From Paracoccaceae bacterium (GTDB lineage Bacteria; Pseudomonadota; Alphaproteobacteria; Rhodobacterales; Rhodobacteraceae): DNA of 64,000 bases. A program made the position numbers and the translations under genes. The DNA lies in the NCBI GenBank assembly GCA_027489355.1, contig JAIXZY010000035.1, forward strand, positions 1 through 64,000. Direction: 5' to 3'. Within the stretch, counting starts at the first letter, position 1. Every line of letters begins with the position of its first letter. Positions 40,815 through 52,052 of the stretch are shown piece by piece. A model generated the notes under the pieces. That model was given only the letters and a program-made list of their open reading frames with translations. It searched no databases and was not told the DNA's origin.

Positions 40815-41957
40815 TCAGTCGCGCCTTTCGAAGTCGATGCGCGGATCGACCAGCACATACATCAGGTCCGACAGGATGCCGACGACAAGACCGATCAGGC
40901 CAAAGGCAAAGAGCGTGCCGAAGATCACCGGATAGTCGCGTTCCACGGCGGACTTGAAGCCAAGCTGGCCCAGACCGTCCAGCTATAAGATCACCTCGAT
41001 GATGAGGCTCGACCCGAAGAAGACGCCCAGAAAGACGCTGGGGAAGCCAGCGATCACGATCAGCATCGCGTTGCGGAAGACATGGCCGTACAGGACGCGG
41101 GCCTCGGACAGGCCCTTGGCGCGGGCGGTAAGGACGTACTGCTTCTTGATCTCGTCCAGGAAGCTGTTCTTCGTCAGCAGCGTCAGCACCGCAAAGGACG
41201 AAATGAGCTGCGCCGTCACCGGCAGGGTGATGTGCCAGAGATAGTCGACGATCTTGCCCCAGAGGCTCAGGTCCTTAAAGTTGTCGGAGGTCAGCCCGCG
41301 CAGGGGGAACCACTGGAAGTAGCTGCCGCCGGCAAAGACGACCATCAGGAGGATCGCGAACAGGAACCCCGGGATTGCATAGGCCGCGATGATGATGCCG
41401 GATGTCCATGTGTCGAAGCGCGATCCGTCGCGGACGGCCTTGCGGATGCCCAGCGGGATCGAGACGAGATAGGCGATCAGCGTGGACCACAGGCCCAGCG
41501 TGATCGACACGGGCATCTTTTCCAGGATCAGGTCCACGACTGAGATCGACCGGAAGTAGCTTTGCCCGAAGTCGAAGGTCAGGTAGTTCCCCATCATGAT
41601 GAAGAACCGCTCCATCGCGGGAATCTGCTCTTTCCGGCATTCCGGGTGGGTCAGCGAGGGTTCGCCGGTGAAGCCGTCGTCGCAGACGATGCGGGCGAAG
41701 CCGAACTGCACCTCAAGCCGGGCCAGGAATTCCGGCGGCAGGCCGCGGGCGCCCTGATAGCCGGTGTCTTCCTCCTGCACCCCGCCGCCTTCGGTGCCAG
41801 AGATGTTCTGGATCGAATCCCCCTCGCCCTCGAGCCGGGCGAGCACCTGTTCGATCGGGCCGCCAGGGACGAATTGCGTCAGGGCAAAGTTGATCAACAT
41901 GACCCCGAACAGCGTCGGGATCACCAGCAGAAGCCGTCGAAGGATATAGGCGCCCAA
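40815..41957 (-). pseudogene. yejB: Peptide ABC transporter permease (YejB-like) with in-frame TAG at 40983-40985
   Basis: ORF ends ...[12 protein letters not shown]; the same frame continues [55 protein letters not shown] to TGA at 40815-40817. Confidence 0.75.
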
Positions 41958-41976
41958 AGCCCCGACCGTTCCCTGA

Positions 41977-43893
41977 TTACTTCAACGCGCCCTTGGCCTT
42001 CAGCGCGTCGGCCTTTTCGGCGTTGTACCACCAGATCGACAGTTCGCCCAGACCATATGGGGGCAACGTCTCGGGGTGTTCATACATGTTGTAGTATGCC
42101 ACCCAGTTGTCCTTCTTGTAGTAGCGCGGAACGATCACGTATTCCGACCGCAGCACCCGGTCCAGTGCCCGGACGACAGTGGTCAGCTCTTGCCGCGACT
42201 TGGCGTCTTCGACCTGGTCCAAGAGCTTGTCGACCGCGGGGCTGGCATAGCCCATCCGGTTGCGGCTGGAGTTGTCCTTGGCCACCGAGGCCCAGGCCTG
42301 TTTCAGGACCCCGCCCGGTTCCAGACCGCCGTTGACCACCGTGGTCGGCAAGGCGTCGAAGTCGAAGACCGGGGGGCTGGCGCGCTGCTGCAATTGCGGG
42401 TCGTCGATGATGTCGAAGCTGGCATCCACGCCCAGCCCGCGCAGGTTCTCGACATAGGCGTTCATCACCGGCAGCAGGTCGGTGCGGACATGCACCATCT
42501 CCATCCGCAAGGTCTCGCCCTTGTCGTTGCGGCGCATCCCGTCGTCGCCGACCTTCCAGCCCGCCTCGTCCAGCAGGGCCGAGGCCTTGCGCAGGTTCTT
42601 CCGGTCCAGGTTGTTCGCGTCCGAGGACACGGGGGCCATCACCACTTCGTCCGTCAGGATGTTGGCCGGAAGCAGCCCCTCGTCCACCAGGGGCTTCAGG
42701 ATCGCCACTTCCTCGGGCGTCGGCACCCCGGTCGCGGCCATCTCGGAGTTCTCCCAGATCGAATTGATCCGGCTGAGAAGCCCGTAGAACAGCGCCTTGT
42801 TCGACCATTCGAAGTTGAAGACCAGCCCCAGCGCCTCACGCACGCGGGGGTCCTGGAACTGGGCGCGGCGGAGGTTGAAGATGATCGACTGCCCGCCCGC
42901 GATGTCTCCCGAGGGGATCACCGCCTTGACGATGTCGCCGGACTGGATCGCCGGGAAGTCGTAGCCCGTGGCCCAGCGCTTGGAATCGCCCTCGGTGCGG
43001 AAGGTGTAGACGCCGGCCTTGAACCCCTCCATCGCGGCGTTGTCGTCGCCGAAATATTCGATGCGGATGCGGTCGAAATTGTTCTGGCCGATGTTCAGCG
43101 GGTGCTTCTCGCCCCAGTAGTCCGGGTTGCGCTTGTAGATGATCTGCTGGCCGGGCTTGAAGCTTTCCAGGACATAGGGGCCAGTCCCTAGGAACGGCTC
43201 CAGGCTGGATTTCTCGAGGTCGCGGTTGTTCTCGATGTAGTCCTTCTTGGAAAAGATCGGCGAGCTGCCGGCCTGGGCAGGCATGTCGCGGAAGGACGTG
43301 CCGGGCGCGAAGGTGAACTTGATGCGGTAGGGGTCCAGCACCTCGACCGATTGATACTTGCCGTTCGAGACGCTGCGGAATTCGGGAATGCCCTTGTCGC
43401 GGAACAGTTCATAGCTGAACAGCACGTCCTCGGCCGTCAGGGGCGAGCCGTCGGAGAAGGTCACGTCCTTGCGCAGGTTGAAGATCACCCAGGACCGGTC
43501 CTCGGGGTACTCCATCGTCTCGCACAGAAGGCAGTAGGCGGCGCTCACGTCGTCGAGCGTGCCGGTCAGGATGGATTCGTAGAAGATCGAGGCCAGCGCG
43601 CCGGAGTTTCCGGCAATGGTGTAGGGGTTGAAGCTGTCGAAGCTGCCCGGAGCCCATTCGCTGATCTCGCCGCCCTTCGGGGCATCGGGGTTGACGTAGG
43701 GCAGATGCGTGAAGTCGGCAGGAAGCTTCAGGTCGCCGAAGGTGGAAATCCCGTGCGACTTGATCACGGTTTCCGCCCGGACCGGCAGGGCGAGCGCGCT
43801 CAGTGCCGCGATCAGCGCCCCGGTGGCGATCACCGGGCCAAGGTTGATCCGCGCTGCCTTCGCCCGTGCCGCCACCCGCTTCGATGTCCGCAT
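41977..43893 (-). CDS. yejA: Extracellular peptide-binding protein of ABC transporter (YejA-like, SBP_bac_5)
   Basis: 638 aa; signal peptide, [49 protein letters not shown]. Confidence 0.92.
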   Translation of the reverse strand: MRTSKRVAARAKAARINLGPVIATGALIAALSALALPVRAETVIKSHGISTFGDLKLPADFTHLPYVNPDAPKGGEISEWAPGSFDSFNPYTIAGNSGALASIFYESILTGTLDDVSAAYCLLCETMEYPEDRSWVIFNLRKDVTFSDGSPLTAEDVLFSYELFRDKGIPEFRSVSNGKYQSVEVLDPYRIKFTFAPGTSFRDMPAQAGSSPIFSKKDYIENNRDLEKSSLEPFLGTGPYVLESFKPGQQIIYKRNPDYWGEKHPLNIGQNNFDRIRIEYFGDDNAAMEGFKAGVYTFRTEGDSKRWATGYDFPAIQSGDIVKAVIPSGDIAGGQSIIFNLRRAQFQDPRVREALGLVFNFEWSNKALFYGLLSRINSIWENSEMAATGVPTPEEVAILKPLVDEGLLPANILTDEVVMAPVSSDANNLDRKNLRKASALLDEAGWKVGDDGMRRNDKGETLRMEMVHVRTDLLPVMNAYVENLRGLGVDASFDIIDDPQLQQRASPPVFDFDALPTTVVNGGLEPGGVLKQAWASVAKDNSSRNRMGYASPAVDKLLDQVEDAKSRQELTTVVRALDRVLRSEYVIVPRYYKKDNWVAYYNMYEHPETLPPYGLGELSIWWYNAEKADALKAKGALK

Positions 43894-43997
43894 CCGCCAG
43901 CCTCCCTGCTTGCTGTCAGACCATTCATTTATGCTATTTCGCGCTTTGTCGAGGCAACATGCCGCGATTGCGCGCGCGATTGCGTGAGCCGCAAAGG

Positions 43998-44022
43998 AAA
44001 AGCCGCCCCGTGGGGCGGCTTT
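43998..44022 (-). terminator. Terminator AAAGCCGCCCC-GT-GGGGCGGCTTT
   Basis: Perfect 11-bp arms, 2-nt spacer; downstream of the cytochrome c gene. Confidence 0.8.
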
Positions 44023-44044
44023 GCAAGATCGCGCTGGGCGAAGA

Positions 44045-44581
44045 TCAGGGATTCGCCGCCAGGTAGGCGATGACGTTGGCGCGGTCTTCCGGCTTCGGCA
44101 GACCGGCGAAGGCCATCTTGGTGCCCGGGATCGCCTGCTTGGGGTTTTCCAGGAAGGCGAAGATTGCTTCGGGGGTCCAGGGCTCGGCCGACTTGGCAGC
44201 CATCGCTTCGGAATAGGCGAAGCCGGCAACCGAGGCATGGTTCCGCCCGACGACCCCGTTCAGGTGCGGACCCACGCCATCGGACCCGTCCAGCTTGTGG
44301 CAGGACCCGCATTTCTTGAACACGGCCTCGCCGGCCGCCGCATCGCCCGCCGCCAGCAGGGCCGCGACGTCGATCGTCTCGCCCTCGCCCTCGGCCGGAG
44401 CAGCCTCTTCCCCGGTGTCGATGGTGTAGGCCTGCGTCAGCTCGCCCTCGGCATGTTCGCCGCCGTGACTCGCCGCGCCCACGGTGTAAAGCCCGTCACC
44501 CGCCCAGTTCACCAGCATAAGGACCAGAAGCGAGCCGCAAACCGCGCCCACCGTCTTGGTCATCGTCATCGTGTCGAACAT
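44045..44581 (-). CDS. Membrane-anchored c-type cytochrome (cytochrome cy/CycM-like)
   Basis: 178 aa; N-terminal TM anchor, acidic linker, [33 protein letters not shown]. Confidence 0.9.
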   Translation of the reverse strand: MFDTMTMTKTVGAVCGSLLVLMLVNWAGDGLYTVGAASHGGEHAEGELTQAYTIDTGEEAAPAEGEGETIDVAALLAAGDAAAGEAVFKKCGSCHKLDGSDGVGPHLNGVVGRNHASVAGFAYSEAMAAKSAEPWTPEAIFAFLENPKQAIPGTKMAFAGLPKPEDRANVIAYLAANP

Positions 44582-44702
44582 GGTTCACCTATCTGGGGTC
44601 TCGTGTCGCGCGGTATCTATCCGCTTCCACCGCCCGGGATCAAGGTGTAGACGCGCGACGAAACGCCCCGCGGGGCCAGTTTTCGACAAGGGATCACGCA
44701 GC

Positions 44703-45536
44703 ATGGCCGGTCGCATCGCCTTTCAGGGGGAACTTGGCGCCTATTCGCACCAGGCCTGCCAGCAGTCGCGCCCCGATTTCGAACCCGTTCCCAGCACCAC
44801 CTTCGAAGAGGTCGTGGACAAGGTTGCCCGGGGCGAGGTCGATCTTGGCATGCTTGCGGTCGAAAATTCGACCTATGGCCGGGTGGCCGACGTTCACTCG
44901 CTTCTGCCCCGCGCCGGGCTGCACATCGTGGACGAAGCCTTCGTCCGCGTGCATGTGAATCTGCTGGGCGTGCCCGGTGCCAGGGTGGAAGACGTGAAGG
45001 AAGCCCACGGCCATGTGGTGATCCTGCCGCAATGCGCGGGCTTCCTGAAGGCGCATGGCATCCAGGGCAAGGTCTCCAGCGACAACGCGCGTGCCGCGCG
45101 CGAGGTGGCCGAGCGCGGGGACACGTCGAAGGCCGCGCTGGCCAGCGAGCTTGCGGCCGAAATCTACGGGCTCACGGTGCTGGCCCGCCACATCGAGGAC
45201 CAGTCGAACAACACCACCCGCTTCCTGGTCATGTCGCGCGAGCCGGACTATCGCCGCCGCGGGCAGGGGAAGATGATCACCACCTTTACCTTCCGCGTCC
45301 GCAACATCCCCGCCGCGCTGTACAAGGCGCTGGGGGGATTCGCCACGAATGGCGTCAACATGACCAAGCTGGAAAGCTACATGGTCGGCGGCAGCTTCAT
45401 GGCGACCGAGTTCTATGCCGACATCGAGGGCCACCCCGAGGACCCGAATGTCGCGCTTGCCCTGGAAGAACTACGCTACTTCACTTCGGAAATGCGGATG
45501 CTGGGCGTCTACCCCGCCGACCGCGAGCGCGGCTAG
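44703..45536 (+). CDS. pheA: Prephenate dehydratase
   Basis: 277 aa; IAFQGELGAYSHQAC; NNTTRFLVMSRE; ACT domain with KLESYMVGGSFMATEFYADIEGH. Confidence 0.93.
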   Translation: MAGRIAFQGELGAYSHQACQQSRPDFEPVPSTTFEEVVDKVARGEVDLGMLAVENSTYGRVADVHSLLPRAGLHIVDEAFVRVHVNLLGVPGARVEDVKEAHGHVVILPQCAGFLKAHGIQGKVSSDNARAAREVAERGDTSKAALASELAAEIYGLTVLARHIEDQSNNTTRFLVMSREPDYRRRGQGKMITTFTFRVRNIPAALYKALGGFATNGVNMTKLESYMVGGSFMATEFYADIEGHPEDPNVALALEELRYFTSEMRMLGVYPADRERG

Positions 45537-46009
45537 GCCTGCACCTGGCTGCGTTCGTAGCGGTCCTTGATCCGAGCGCCCATCTGGCCCAGGCGCTTTT
45601 CGAACCTGGCCTGCACCCGGCCCTTCGCCAGCCGCAACGTGTTGATGAACAGCCGCGCCGCCAGGGTCTTGGGCTTGATCTCGACATCGACCCGAAGCCG
45701 GCTGCGCCGCGGCGAGAGCAGCATCACCTCAATCTGTGATGAGCCCTCGATCGTGGGACTGTCGATCGACAGCGCCATCCGCTGATCGGGCGTCAGCTCC
45801 TCGATCCGCACCAGCACCTTGCGCGCCTTGCCCTTGAAATGCCCCCGGATGCGCCAGGAAGCCCCCGGACCGGTCAGCGGGCTCCCCTCTGGACGTTCCA
45901 CCTCGGCCCCGTTGCGGACGGCCTCGCGCTCCCACGACTGGTGGTCGGCCAGGGCCGCGAAGACGAAGGCTGCTGGAACCTCGAGGTCGGTCTTCGCCGT
46001 CAGTTTCAT
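45533..46009 (-). CDS. SRPBCC family protein
   Basis: 158 aa; TAKTDLEVPAAFVFAALADHQSWEREAVRNGAEVERPEG. Confidence 0.8.
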   Translation of the reverse strand: MKLTAKTDLEVPAAFVFAALADHQSWEREAVRNGAEVERPEGSPLTGPGASWRIRGHFKGKARKVLVRIEELTPDQRMALSIDSPTIEGSSQIEVMLLSPRRSRLRVDVEIKPKTLAARLFINTLRLAKGRVQARFEKRLGQMGARIKDRYERSQVQA

Positions 46010-46058
46010 CCGGGCTCCGCAGGCAGGGGATCAGGTCGGGGATAGCAGGAAGATCGGG

Positions 46059-47009
46059 TCATGCAAGCCGGTCTGCAAGCCAGTTCCGCAGAATGAAATG
46101 TGCAATCGACCCATTGCGAGCCGGACGGACGAGCGGGTGCAGCCCGGCAAAGGCCTGGACCAGCTCTTCCCGGGTCAGCCAAAGCGCCTGCTCCAGCTCG
46201 TCCGGATCGATGCGAATCTCGCGGCTGACCGCCTCGGTCCGCGCCCCGACCATGAGAGAGGCAGGAAAGGGCCAAGGCTGGCTGGCCAGGTACGAGACCG
46301 CCCCGCAGTGCACGCCGGTTTCTTCCAGCACCTCGCGGCGGACGGCGGCCTCAATCGTCTCGCCGGGTTCGACAAACCCCGCCAGCAGCGAGAACATCCC
46401 CTCGGGCCAGCCGGGGCTGCGGCCGAGAAGCACGGAATTTCCCCGTGTCACCAGCATGATGACCACCGGATCGGTGCGGGGAAAATGCTGCGCCCCGCAG
46501 GAAGGGCAGGACCGCTGCCAACCGGCCGACGCACTCTCGGATCGCGCGCCGCAGGCCGAGCAGAAGCCGTGGCTGCGGTGCCATTGCAGCAATGCCTTTG
46601 CGGTGGCGACCAGTTCCGCCTCGCGCGGGGTAAGGGCGACCATGACGCCGCGCAGTTCGACAAAGCCTTCGCCGTCGGTCAGGGCCGGGTGATGTTGCAC
46701 CGTCGCGTCGAAGAAACCCGCGTCGGGCGCGTCGCCCCCGGCCTCGGGCGACCAGTCGGACAGGTCGGCCGCAAAGCGCGGCATTCCGTCGTCCAGCCCC
46801 AGGAACACCGGCGGACCCGCAAGCGCCAGCACCGGATGCCCCGCTGGAACCCAGACCGGACGCTGCCCCGCCATCAGCGGCTTGCCGCGCCAGAGCGGCA
46901 GAACCGTGCCCTGCGCCAGCATCCCGGCCAAGGCCTGCGCATTCCGCCGCAGTCCCGCCTGCCGGTCGAGTCCCGATCCGCCGAATGTGACCGTTTCCGC
47001 AATCTTCAT
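46059..47009 (-). CDS. nudC: NADH pyrophosphatase NudC (Nudix)
   Basis: 316 aa; zinc ribbon CSACGARSESASAGWQRSCPSCGAQHFPRTDPVVIML; GFVEPGETIEAAVRREVLEETGV. Confidence 0.93.
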   Translation of the reverse strand: MKIAETVTFGGSGLDRQAGLRRNAQALAGMLAQGTVLPLWRGKPLMAGQRPVWVPAGHPVLALAGPPVFLGLDDGMPRFAADLSDWSPEAGGDAPDAGFFDATVQHHPALTDGEGFVELRGVMVALTPREAELVATAKALLQWHRSHGFCSACGARSESASAGWQRSCPSCGAQHFPRTDPVVIMLVTRGNSVLLGRSPGWPEGMFSLLAGFVEPGETIEAAVRREVLEETGVHCGAVSYLASQPWPFPASLMVGARTEAVSREIRIDPDELEQALWLTREELVQAFAGLHPLVRPARNGSIAHFILRNWLADRLA

Positions 47010-47271
47010 CAGCGCCGGACCTTCATTGCCTGGGTGTCTGCCGACAAAGACTCCACGGCCTTTCGGAAAAGATCAATCGGCAATGGCGGCCGCCATTAAC
47101 AACCTGCGCGCGAATAACGACAATTTGCCATAACATTGACACAACCCAAGCGGTATACCGGCCGCCATCAAGGTGCGTTTCGGCGCGCGAACGGTGCCGG
47201 TCTTTCGCGTTCGGGGTTCAGGACAAGTCGCTGGAAAGTTTATGTATCACGTTCCCGTTGTGCCAGGCGCC

Positions 47272-49185
47272 ATGTCCCCCCAGCCACAGGAGTCGGAAGC
47301 CGACCCCGGTCGACAAGGAGAAATCGGCGTCTCTCGCCGACCAGTCGCCAAACTTCGCCTGATTGCAACCAGCGATCTGCATGCCAGCATCATGCCGTAT
47401 GACTATTGCGCCAACCGGCCTGATGCCAATCTGGGGCTGGGGGGGATTGCGCAGCAGATTGCCGAGGCCCGGGGCGAGGCTCGCAATTGCCTTCTGTTCG
47501 ACAATGGCGATTTCCTGCAGGGCAATCCTCTGGCCGATTACGCCGCCACGACGCGCCGCCGCCGGGCGCATCCGGTGATCACGGCGTTCAACACGCTGGG
47601 GTACGATGCGGCGACACTGGGCAACCACGAGTTCGATTATGGGCTGGATTTCCTGTCCGAGGTGATCCGAGAGGCCCGCTTTCCCGTGGTCTCGGCGAAC
47701 ATCGCCACGCGGCTTGGCACCAGCCCCGCCCGCGACGAGACCCTGGTGCCCCCCTTCACCATCCTGCGCCGGCAGATCTTCGACACCGAGGGCCGCGGTC
47801 ACGTCCTGCGGATCGGCGTGATCGGCTTCGCGCCTCCGCAGATCACCGAATGGGACCGCGAGACGCTGGGCGGCCGCGTCCAGACCCGCGACATCCTTGC
47901 CGCGGCCCGGGCCTGGCTGCCCCGGCTGCGCGCGCAGGGTGCCGACATCATCGTGGCGCTGGCCCACACGGGGATTGGCCCGCTTGACCCCGGGCATGGC
48001 AGCGAGAACGCGGCCACTGCGCTGGCGGCCCTGCCCGAGATCGACGCCGTGGTCGCGGGCCACAGCCACCAGGTTTTCCCCGGCCCGAATGTGCCGACCG
48101 CACCCGGCGTCGATCCGGTCGAGGGGCGGCTTGCGGGCAAGCCCGCGGTCATGCCCGGCCATTCTGGCAACCAGATCGGCATCATCGATCTGGACCTGCG
48201 CCGCTGCATCAGTGGCTCGCGCCGATGGGAGGTCGCGGGCGCCACGGCCCGGATCGGCCACCGCAGCGCCGATGCGGCCGGGACCGAGGCGCTGGCCCAG
48301 GCGCTTGCGCCCGACCACCGCGCCGCGCTGGCCTGGTCGCGCCGCCAGCTGGGCGAGGCCGCAGTGCCCCTGCACACCCACTTCGCCACCTCTGCCCCTT
48401 CGGCCGCCCTGGCGCTGGTGGCCGAGGCCAAGGCCGATCACGTCCGCCGCGCGCTGGCCGGAAGCGGCTGGGCAGATCTGCCGCTTCTCTCCTCGGCCGC
48501 GCCCTTCCGCGCCGGGGGACGCGGCGGTCCCGCGCATTTCACCGAAATCCCCGCCGGCCCGCTGCGGATGCGCAACCTTTCGGATCTCTACCCCTTCCCC
48601 AACACCGTGGTCACGCTGCTGCTGACCGGGGCCGAAGTCGCGGACTGGCTTGAACGCGCCGCCACCGTCTTTCGGCAGATCGCCCCGGGGTCTGTCGACG
48701 CCCCCCTGCACGACCCGGCGATCCCCTCCTTCGTCTTCGAGGCGATTCCGCAGCTTTCCTATGCGATCGACCTGTCGCAGCCCGCCCGCTTCGACCCTCA
48801 GGGCCGCCTCCTGCGCCCCGAAGCACGGCGAATTGCGGGGCTGCGCTACCGCGATCGTCCGGTGGACCCGCATGAGGAGTTCCTGCTGGTCACCAACAGC
48901 CACCGAGCCGGGCGGGCGCGGCTGCAGGACCCCTTGGCCGATCCGCAGGTCGTCTTTACCGACGGCGCGCGAGTGCAGTCGATCATCGCCGCCCATGTCC
49001 AGTCGCGCCGCATCGCGGGGGCCGCCCCCAGCCGTCACTGGCACTTCCTGCCGATGCCCGGCACCAGCGTGACCATCGCCGCCGGGGACGGAGCCGCCGC
49101 CCACCTGTCGGACCTGGCCCCGCTCCGGCCCCAGCCGCTGCGCCGCGATGCCGAGGGCTTTACCCACTACCGGCTGCATCTCTGA
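47272..49185 (+). CDS. 5'-nucleotidase / 2',3'-cyclic-nucleotide 2'-phosphodiesterase (CpdB-like) metallophosphoesterase
   Basis: LRLIATSDLHASIMPYDY; DNGDFLQGNPLADY; LGNHEFDYGLDFL; VVAGHSHQVFPG; start uncertain. Confidence 0.88.
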   Translation: MSPQPQESEADPGRQGEIGVSRRPVAKLRLIATSDLHASIMPYDYCANRPDANLGLGGIAQQIAEARGEARNCLLFDNGDFLQGNPLADYAATTRRRRAHPVITAFNTLGYDAATLGNHEFDYGLDFLSEVIREARFPVVSANIATRLGTSPARDETLVPPFTILRRQIFDTEGRGHVLRIGVIGFAPPQITEWDRETLGGRVQTRDILAAARAWLPRLRAQGADIIVALAHTGIGPLDPGHGSENAATALAALPEIDAVVAGHSHQVFPGPNVPTAPGVDPVEGRLAGKPAVMPGHSGNQIGIIDLDLRRCISGSRRWEVAGATARIGHRSADAAGTEALAQALAPDHRAALAWSRRQLGEAAVPLHTHFATSAPSAALALVAEAKADHVRRALAGSGWADLPLLSSAAPFRAGGRGGPAHFTEIPAGPLRMRNLSDLYPFPNTVVTLLLTGAEVADWLERAATVFRQIAPGSVDAPLHDPAIPSFVFEAIPQLSYAIDLSQPARFDPQGRLLRPEARRIAGLRYRDRPVDPHEEFLLVTNSHRAGRARLQDPLADPQVVFTDGARVQSIIAAHVQSRRIAGAAPSRHWHFLPMPGTSVTIAAGDGAAAHLSDLAPLRPQPLRRDAEGFTHYRLHL

Positions 49186-49213
49186 TCGGCTATGCCTCTG
49201 CCCGGAGGCCCAG

Positions 49214-49852
49214 ATGTACGACGCCATTCTCTTCGACCTTGACGGCACGCTGATCGACACCGAAAGCATCGCCCTTGTCACCGGCATGGCGGCCTTTGCC
49301 GCGCATGGGCACGAAGTGGACGAAGCCTTCATGCATGGCCTTGTCGGCAAGGACGAACCCACCGCCGCCCAGATCATCCGCGCGGCCTTGCCGGGGGTCG
49401 ACCTCGATGCGGTCAACCTTCACTGGCGCCGGGGCTTCAACGACGGGGTGGACAACGGCCTGGCCCTGAAACCCGGCGCGCTGGACCTGCTGCCCGCGCT
49501 GTCCGCGCCGCTGGCCATCGTCACCTCGACCGGACGTCAGGGCGCGCACCGCAAGCTGGGCATCGCTGGCATCGCCGATGCTTTCACCCATGTCGTCACC
49601 CTGGACGACGTGCGCGCCCCGAAACCGGACCCCGAGCCCTACCTCCTGGCCGCCTCGCTGTTCGGCGTCAGCCCCTCGCGCTGCCTGGTGTTTGAGGACA
49701 GCGAGACCGGTGCCGAGGCTGCGCACCGCGCCGGCTGCGTCGTCGTGCAGGTCCCCGACGTCGTCCCCAGCCAGGGCCGCTGGGCGCATCACCTCGCGCC
49801 TGACCTCCTGACCGGCGCGCGGATGGCTGGGTTGCTCCAGCCATCCGGCTAG
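49214..49852 (+). CDS. HAD family hydrolase (phosphoglycolate phosphatase-like)
   Basis: 212 aa; [47 protein letters not shown]. Confidence 0.9.
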   Translation: MYDAILFDLDGTLIDTESIALVTGMAAFAAHGHEVDEAFMHGLVGKDEPTAAQIIRAALPGVDLDAVNLHWRRGFNDGVDNGLALKPGALDLLPALSAPLAIVTSTGRQGAHRKLGIAGIADAFTHVVTLDDVRAPKPDPEPYLLAASLFGVSPSRCLVFEDSETGAEAAHRAGCVVVQVPDVVPSQGRWAHHLAPDLLTGARMAGLLQPSG

Positions 49853-50214
49853 GCCTTTCGCGACCGCAGCTCGCACAGGCAGCTGACCGGCTCGCCGTGG
49901 TTGCGCTCGATCTCGGCCTCGGGGGCGAGCTTGTCCATCCGACGGGCCAGGTCGATGTCCAGCTGGCTGAGCCCGTGGCAGTCATGCGTGGTCAGGGTGA
50001 CGTCCACCACGTTGTAGACGTTCTTCCATTCCGGGTGGTGGTTCAGCTTCTCGGCAGCCAGCGCCGCGCGGGACATGAAGCCCCAGGCCTCGGAAAAACT
50101 GCGGAACTTCCAGACCTTGCGGATCGCGTCCTGTCCCGGCACGGCGGCCCAGCCGGTCTCGGCCAGAGGCGGGAGCAGGGTCTTGCGGTCGGCCTCGGGC
50201 AGAAGGGGGGTCAT
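49849..50214 (-). CDS. phhB: 4a-hydroxytetrahydrobiopterin dehydratase
   Basis: [59 protein letters not shown]. Confidence 0.9.
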   Translation of the reverse strand: MTPLLPEADRKTLLPPLAETGWAAVPGQDAIRKVWKFRSFSEAWGFMSRAALAAEKLNHHPEWKNVYNVVDVTLTTHDCHGLSQLDIDLARRMDKLAPEAEIERNHGEPVSCLCELRSRKA

Positions 50215-50822
50215 GGCCTGGCCTCCGCGATCAGGGCGTTGTCCTTGGCATTGGCGGCGGCCAGCTCCGGGCGGTCCTTGAGCCGCGCCCAGTAGGCATG
50301 GAACACGTCATGGCCGGGGATCGTGCCGAACTGCATCCCCCAGCCAAGAGCCGAGCCAATGAACACGTCCGCCGCGGTGAAACGCCCGTCGGCGATGTAG
50401 TCGTTCGACTGAAGATGCCCGACCAGTGTCCGTAGCACATCGTCCAGATCTCCATAGCCCGCCCGCCGCTTTTCATGCTGGTCCTTCGGCGCCCAGCCGA
50501 ACGAGCTGTTGACCACAGCCTGCTCCAGGGGGCCTGCGGCGAAGAACATCCAACGGAAGAAGGCGGCCTTGTCCTCGGCCATCAGGCCCGCCTCGGGGAA
50601 GGTCATCGCCAGATAGGTGCAGATCGCCGCATTCTCGGTCACGACCTTGCCTTCATGGACCACCGTGGGGACCTTCCCCATCGGGTTGACCGCCAGATAT
50701 TCCGGCGCCTTCATGCTGGTGTAATACTCCAGCACCCGCGTCTCGTAAGGCTGCCCCAGCTCTTCCAGCATCCAGCGCGCGATGCGGCCGCGCGATTGCG
50801 GGTTGGTGTAGAAGGTGATCAT
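50211..50822 (-). CDS. Glutathione S-transferase family protein
   Basis: 203 aa; [52 protein letters not shown]. Confidence 0.9.
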   Translation of the reverse strand: MITFYTNPQSRGRIARWMLEELGQPYETRVLEYYTSMKAPEYLAVNPMGKVPTVVHEGKVVTENAAICTYLAMTFPEAGLMAEDKAAFFRWMFFAAGPLEQAVVNSSFGWAPKDQHEKRRAGYGDLDDVLRTLVGHLQSNDYIADGRFTAADVFIGSALGWGMQFGTIPGHDVFHAYWARLKDRPELAAANAKDNALIAEARP

Positions 50823-50848
50823 CGGCTCCTCCCTTCGGTGGCGTCAGG

Positions 50849-52006
50849 CTACTCCCGGTCCTCGACCTTGCGGAAGGGGCCGTATGAGGTCAGCACCTCG
50901 ATCTCTTCGCCCACGGCGCGGCGTTCGGCCTGCAGGTAGCGGTCAACCGCCGTGCGGAAGGCGGGTTCCGCGATCCAGTGGATCGAGTGGGTCTCGACCG
51001 GCAGGTACCCCCGCGCCAGCTTGTGTTCGCCCTGCGCCCCCGCCTCGACCCGGCTCAGCCCGTGGGCGATGGCCCAGTCGATCGCCTGATAATAGCACAG
51101 TTCGAAATGCAGGCAGGGATGGTCCTCGGTACAACCCCAGTAGCGGCCGTAAAGCGTGTCGCGCCCGATGAAGTTCAGCGCCCCCGCCACCGGCCGGTCG
51201 CCGTTGAAGGCGAGGACCAGGAGCATGTCCCGCCGCATCGTGTCATGGAACCGGGTGAAGGCCTCGCGGGTCAGGTAGGGCCGGCCCCATTTCCGGCTTC
51301 CCGTATCCTGGTAAAAGGCCCAGAAGGCATCCCAATGCCGCGCCTCGATCTCGTCCCCGGTCAGGGAGCGGATGGTCAGCCCCCGGCCCTGCGCCGTCTC
51401 GCGTTCCTTGCGGATCATCTTGCGCTTGCGGCTGGACAGGTCGCCCAGGAACTCCGCAAAGCTTCCATAACCCCGGTTTTCCCAGTGGAACTGCTGCGTG
51501 ATCCGGTGCAGCGTCCCCTCGACCCCCGCCAGCGCCTCGGCTTCCTCGGCCGTGCAGAAGGTGGCGTGCAGCGAGGAAAGCCGGTTCTGCTCGGTCACGC
51601 CGATCGCGGCCCGCCACAGGGTTTCGCGATGCTCCGCCGCGCCAAGGAAGCGCCGCCCGGTCGCCGGAGTGAAGGGCACGGCGATCTGCAGCTTGGGATA
51701 GTAGCGCCCCCCTGCCCGTTCCAGAGCATCGGCCCAGCCGTGGTCGAAGATGTATTCCCCCTGGCTGTGGGTCTTCACGTAAAGCGGCGTGACCGCCAGC
51801 AGCTTCCCCCCGTCCCGCAGCGCCAGCGGACGGGCCTGCCACCCAGACCGCCCGCCGGTCGAGCCCGAGCCCTCCAGCGCCAAGAGGAAACGGTGCGTCG
51901 TGAACGGATCGACGGGCCGCCCCGCCGCCTGCTCGGGCGCGGCCACCGCGTCCCATTCGGCGGCGTAGATGTCGGCGATGCTGTCGTGCAGGGTCAGGTC
52001 GGCCAT
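50849..52006 (-). CDS. GNAT/FemAB-related N-acyltransferase (DUF482-type)
   Basis: 385 aa; FLGDLSSRKRKMIRKERE; GRYWGCTEDHPCLHFELCYYQAIDWAIAHGLSRVEAGAQGEHKLARGYLP. Confidence 0.87.
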   Translation of the reverse strand: MADLTLHDSIADIYAAEWDAVAAPEQAAGRPVDPFTTHRFLLALEGSGSTGGRSGWQARPLALRDGGKLLAVTPLYVKTHSQGEYIFDHGWADALERAGGRYYPKLQIAVPFTPATGRRFLGAAEHRETLWRAAIGVTEQNRLSSLHATFCTAEEAEALAGVEGTLHRITQQFHWENRGYGSFAEFLGDLSSRKRKMIRKERETAQGRGLTIRSLTGDEIEARHWDAFWAFYQDTGSRKWGRPYLTREAFTRFHDTMRRDMLLVLAFNGDRPVAGALNFIGRDTLYGRYWGCTEDHPCLHFELCYYQAIDWAIAHGLSRVEAGAQGEHKLARGYLPVETHSIHWIAEPAFRTAVDRYLQAERRAVGEEIEVLTSYGPFRKVEDRE

Positions 52007-52052
52007 TCACACCCTCTGGGTCGGGGGAAAGGTGGCGGGCCGGGCGGGAAGG

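Noticed and set aside
47218-49416. 732-aa minus-strand ORF
   Set aside because: Shadow of the 5'-nucleotidase gene; no domain signal.
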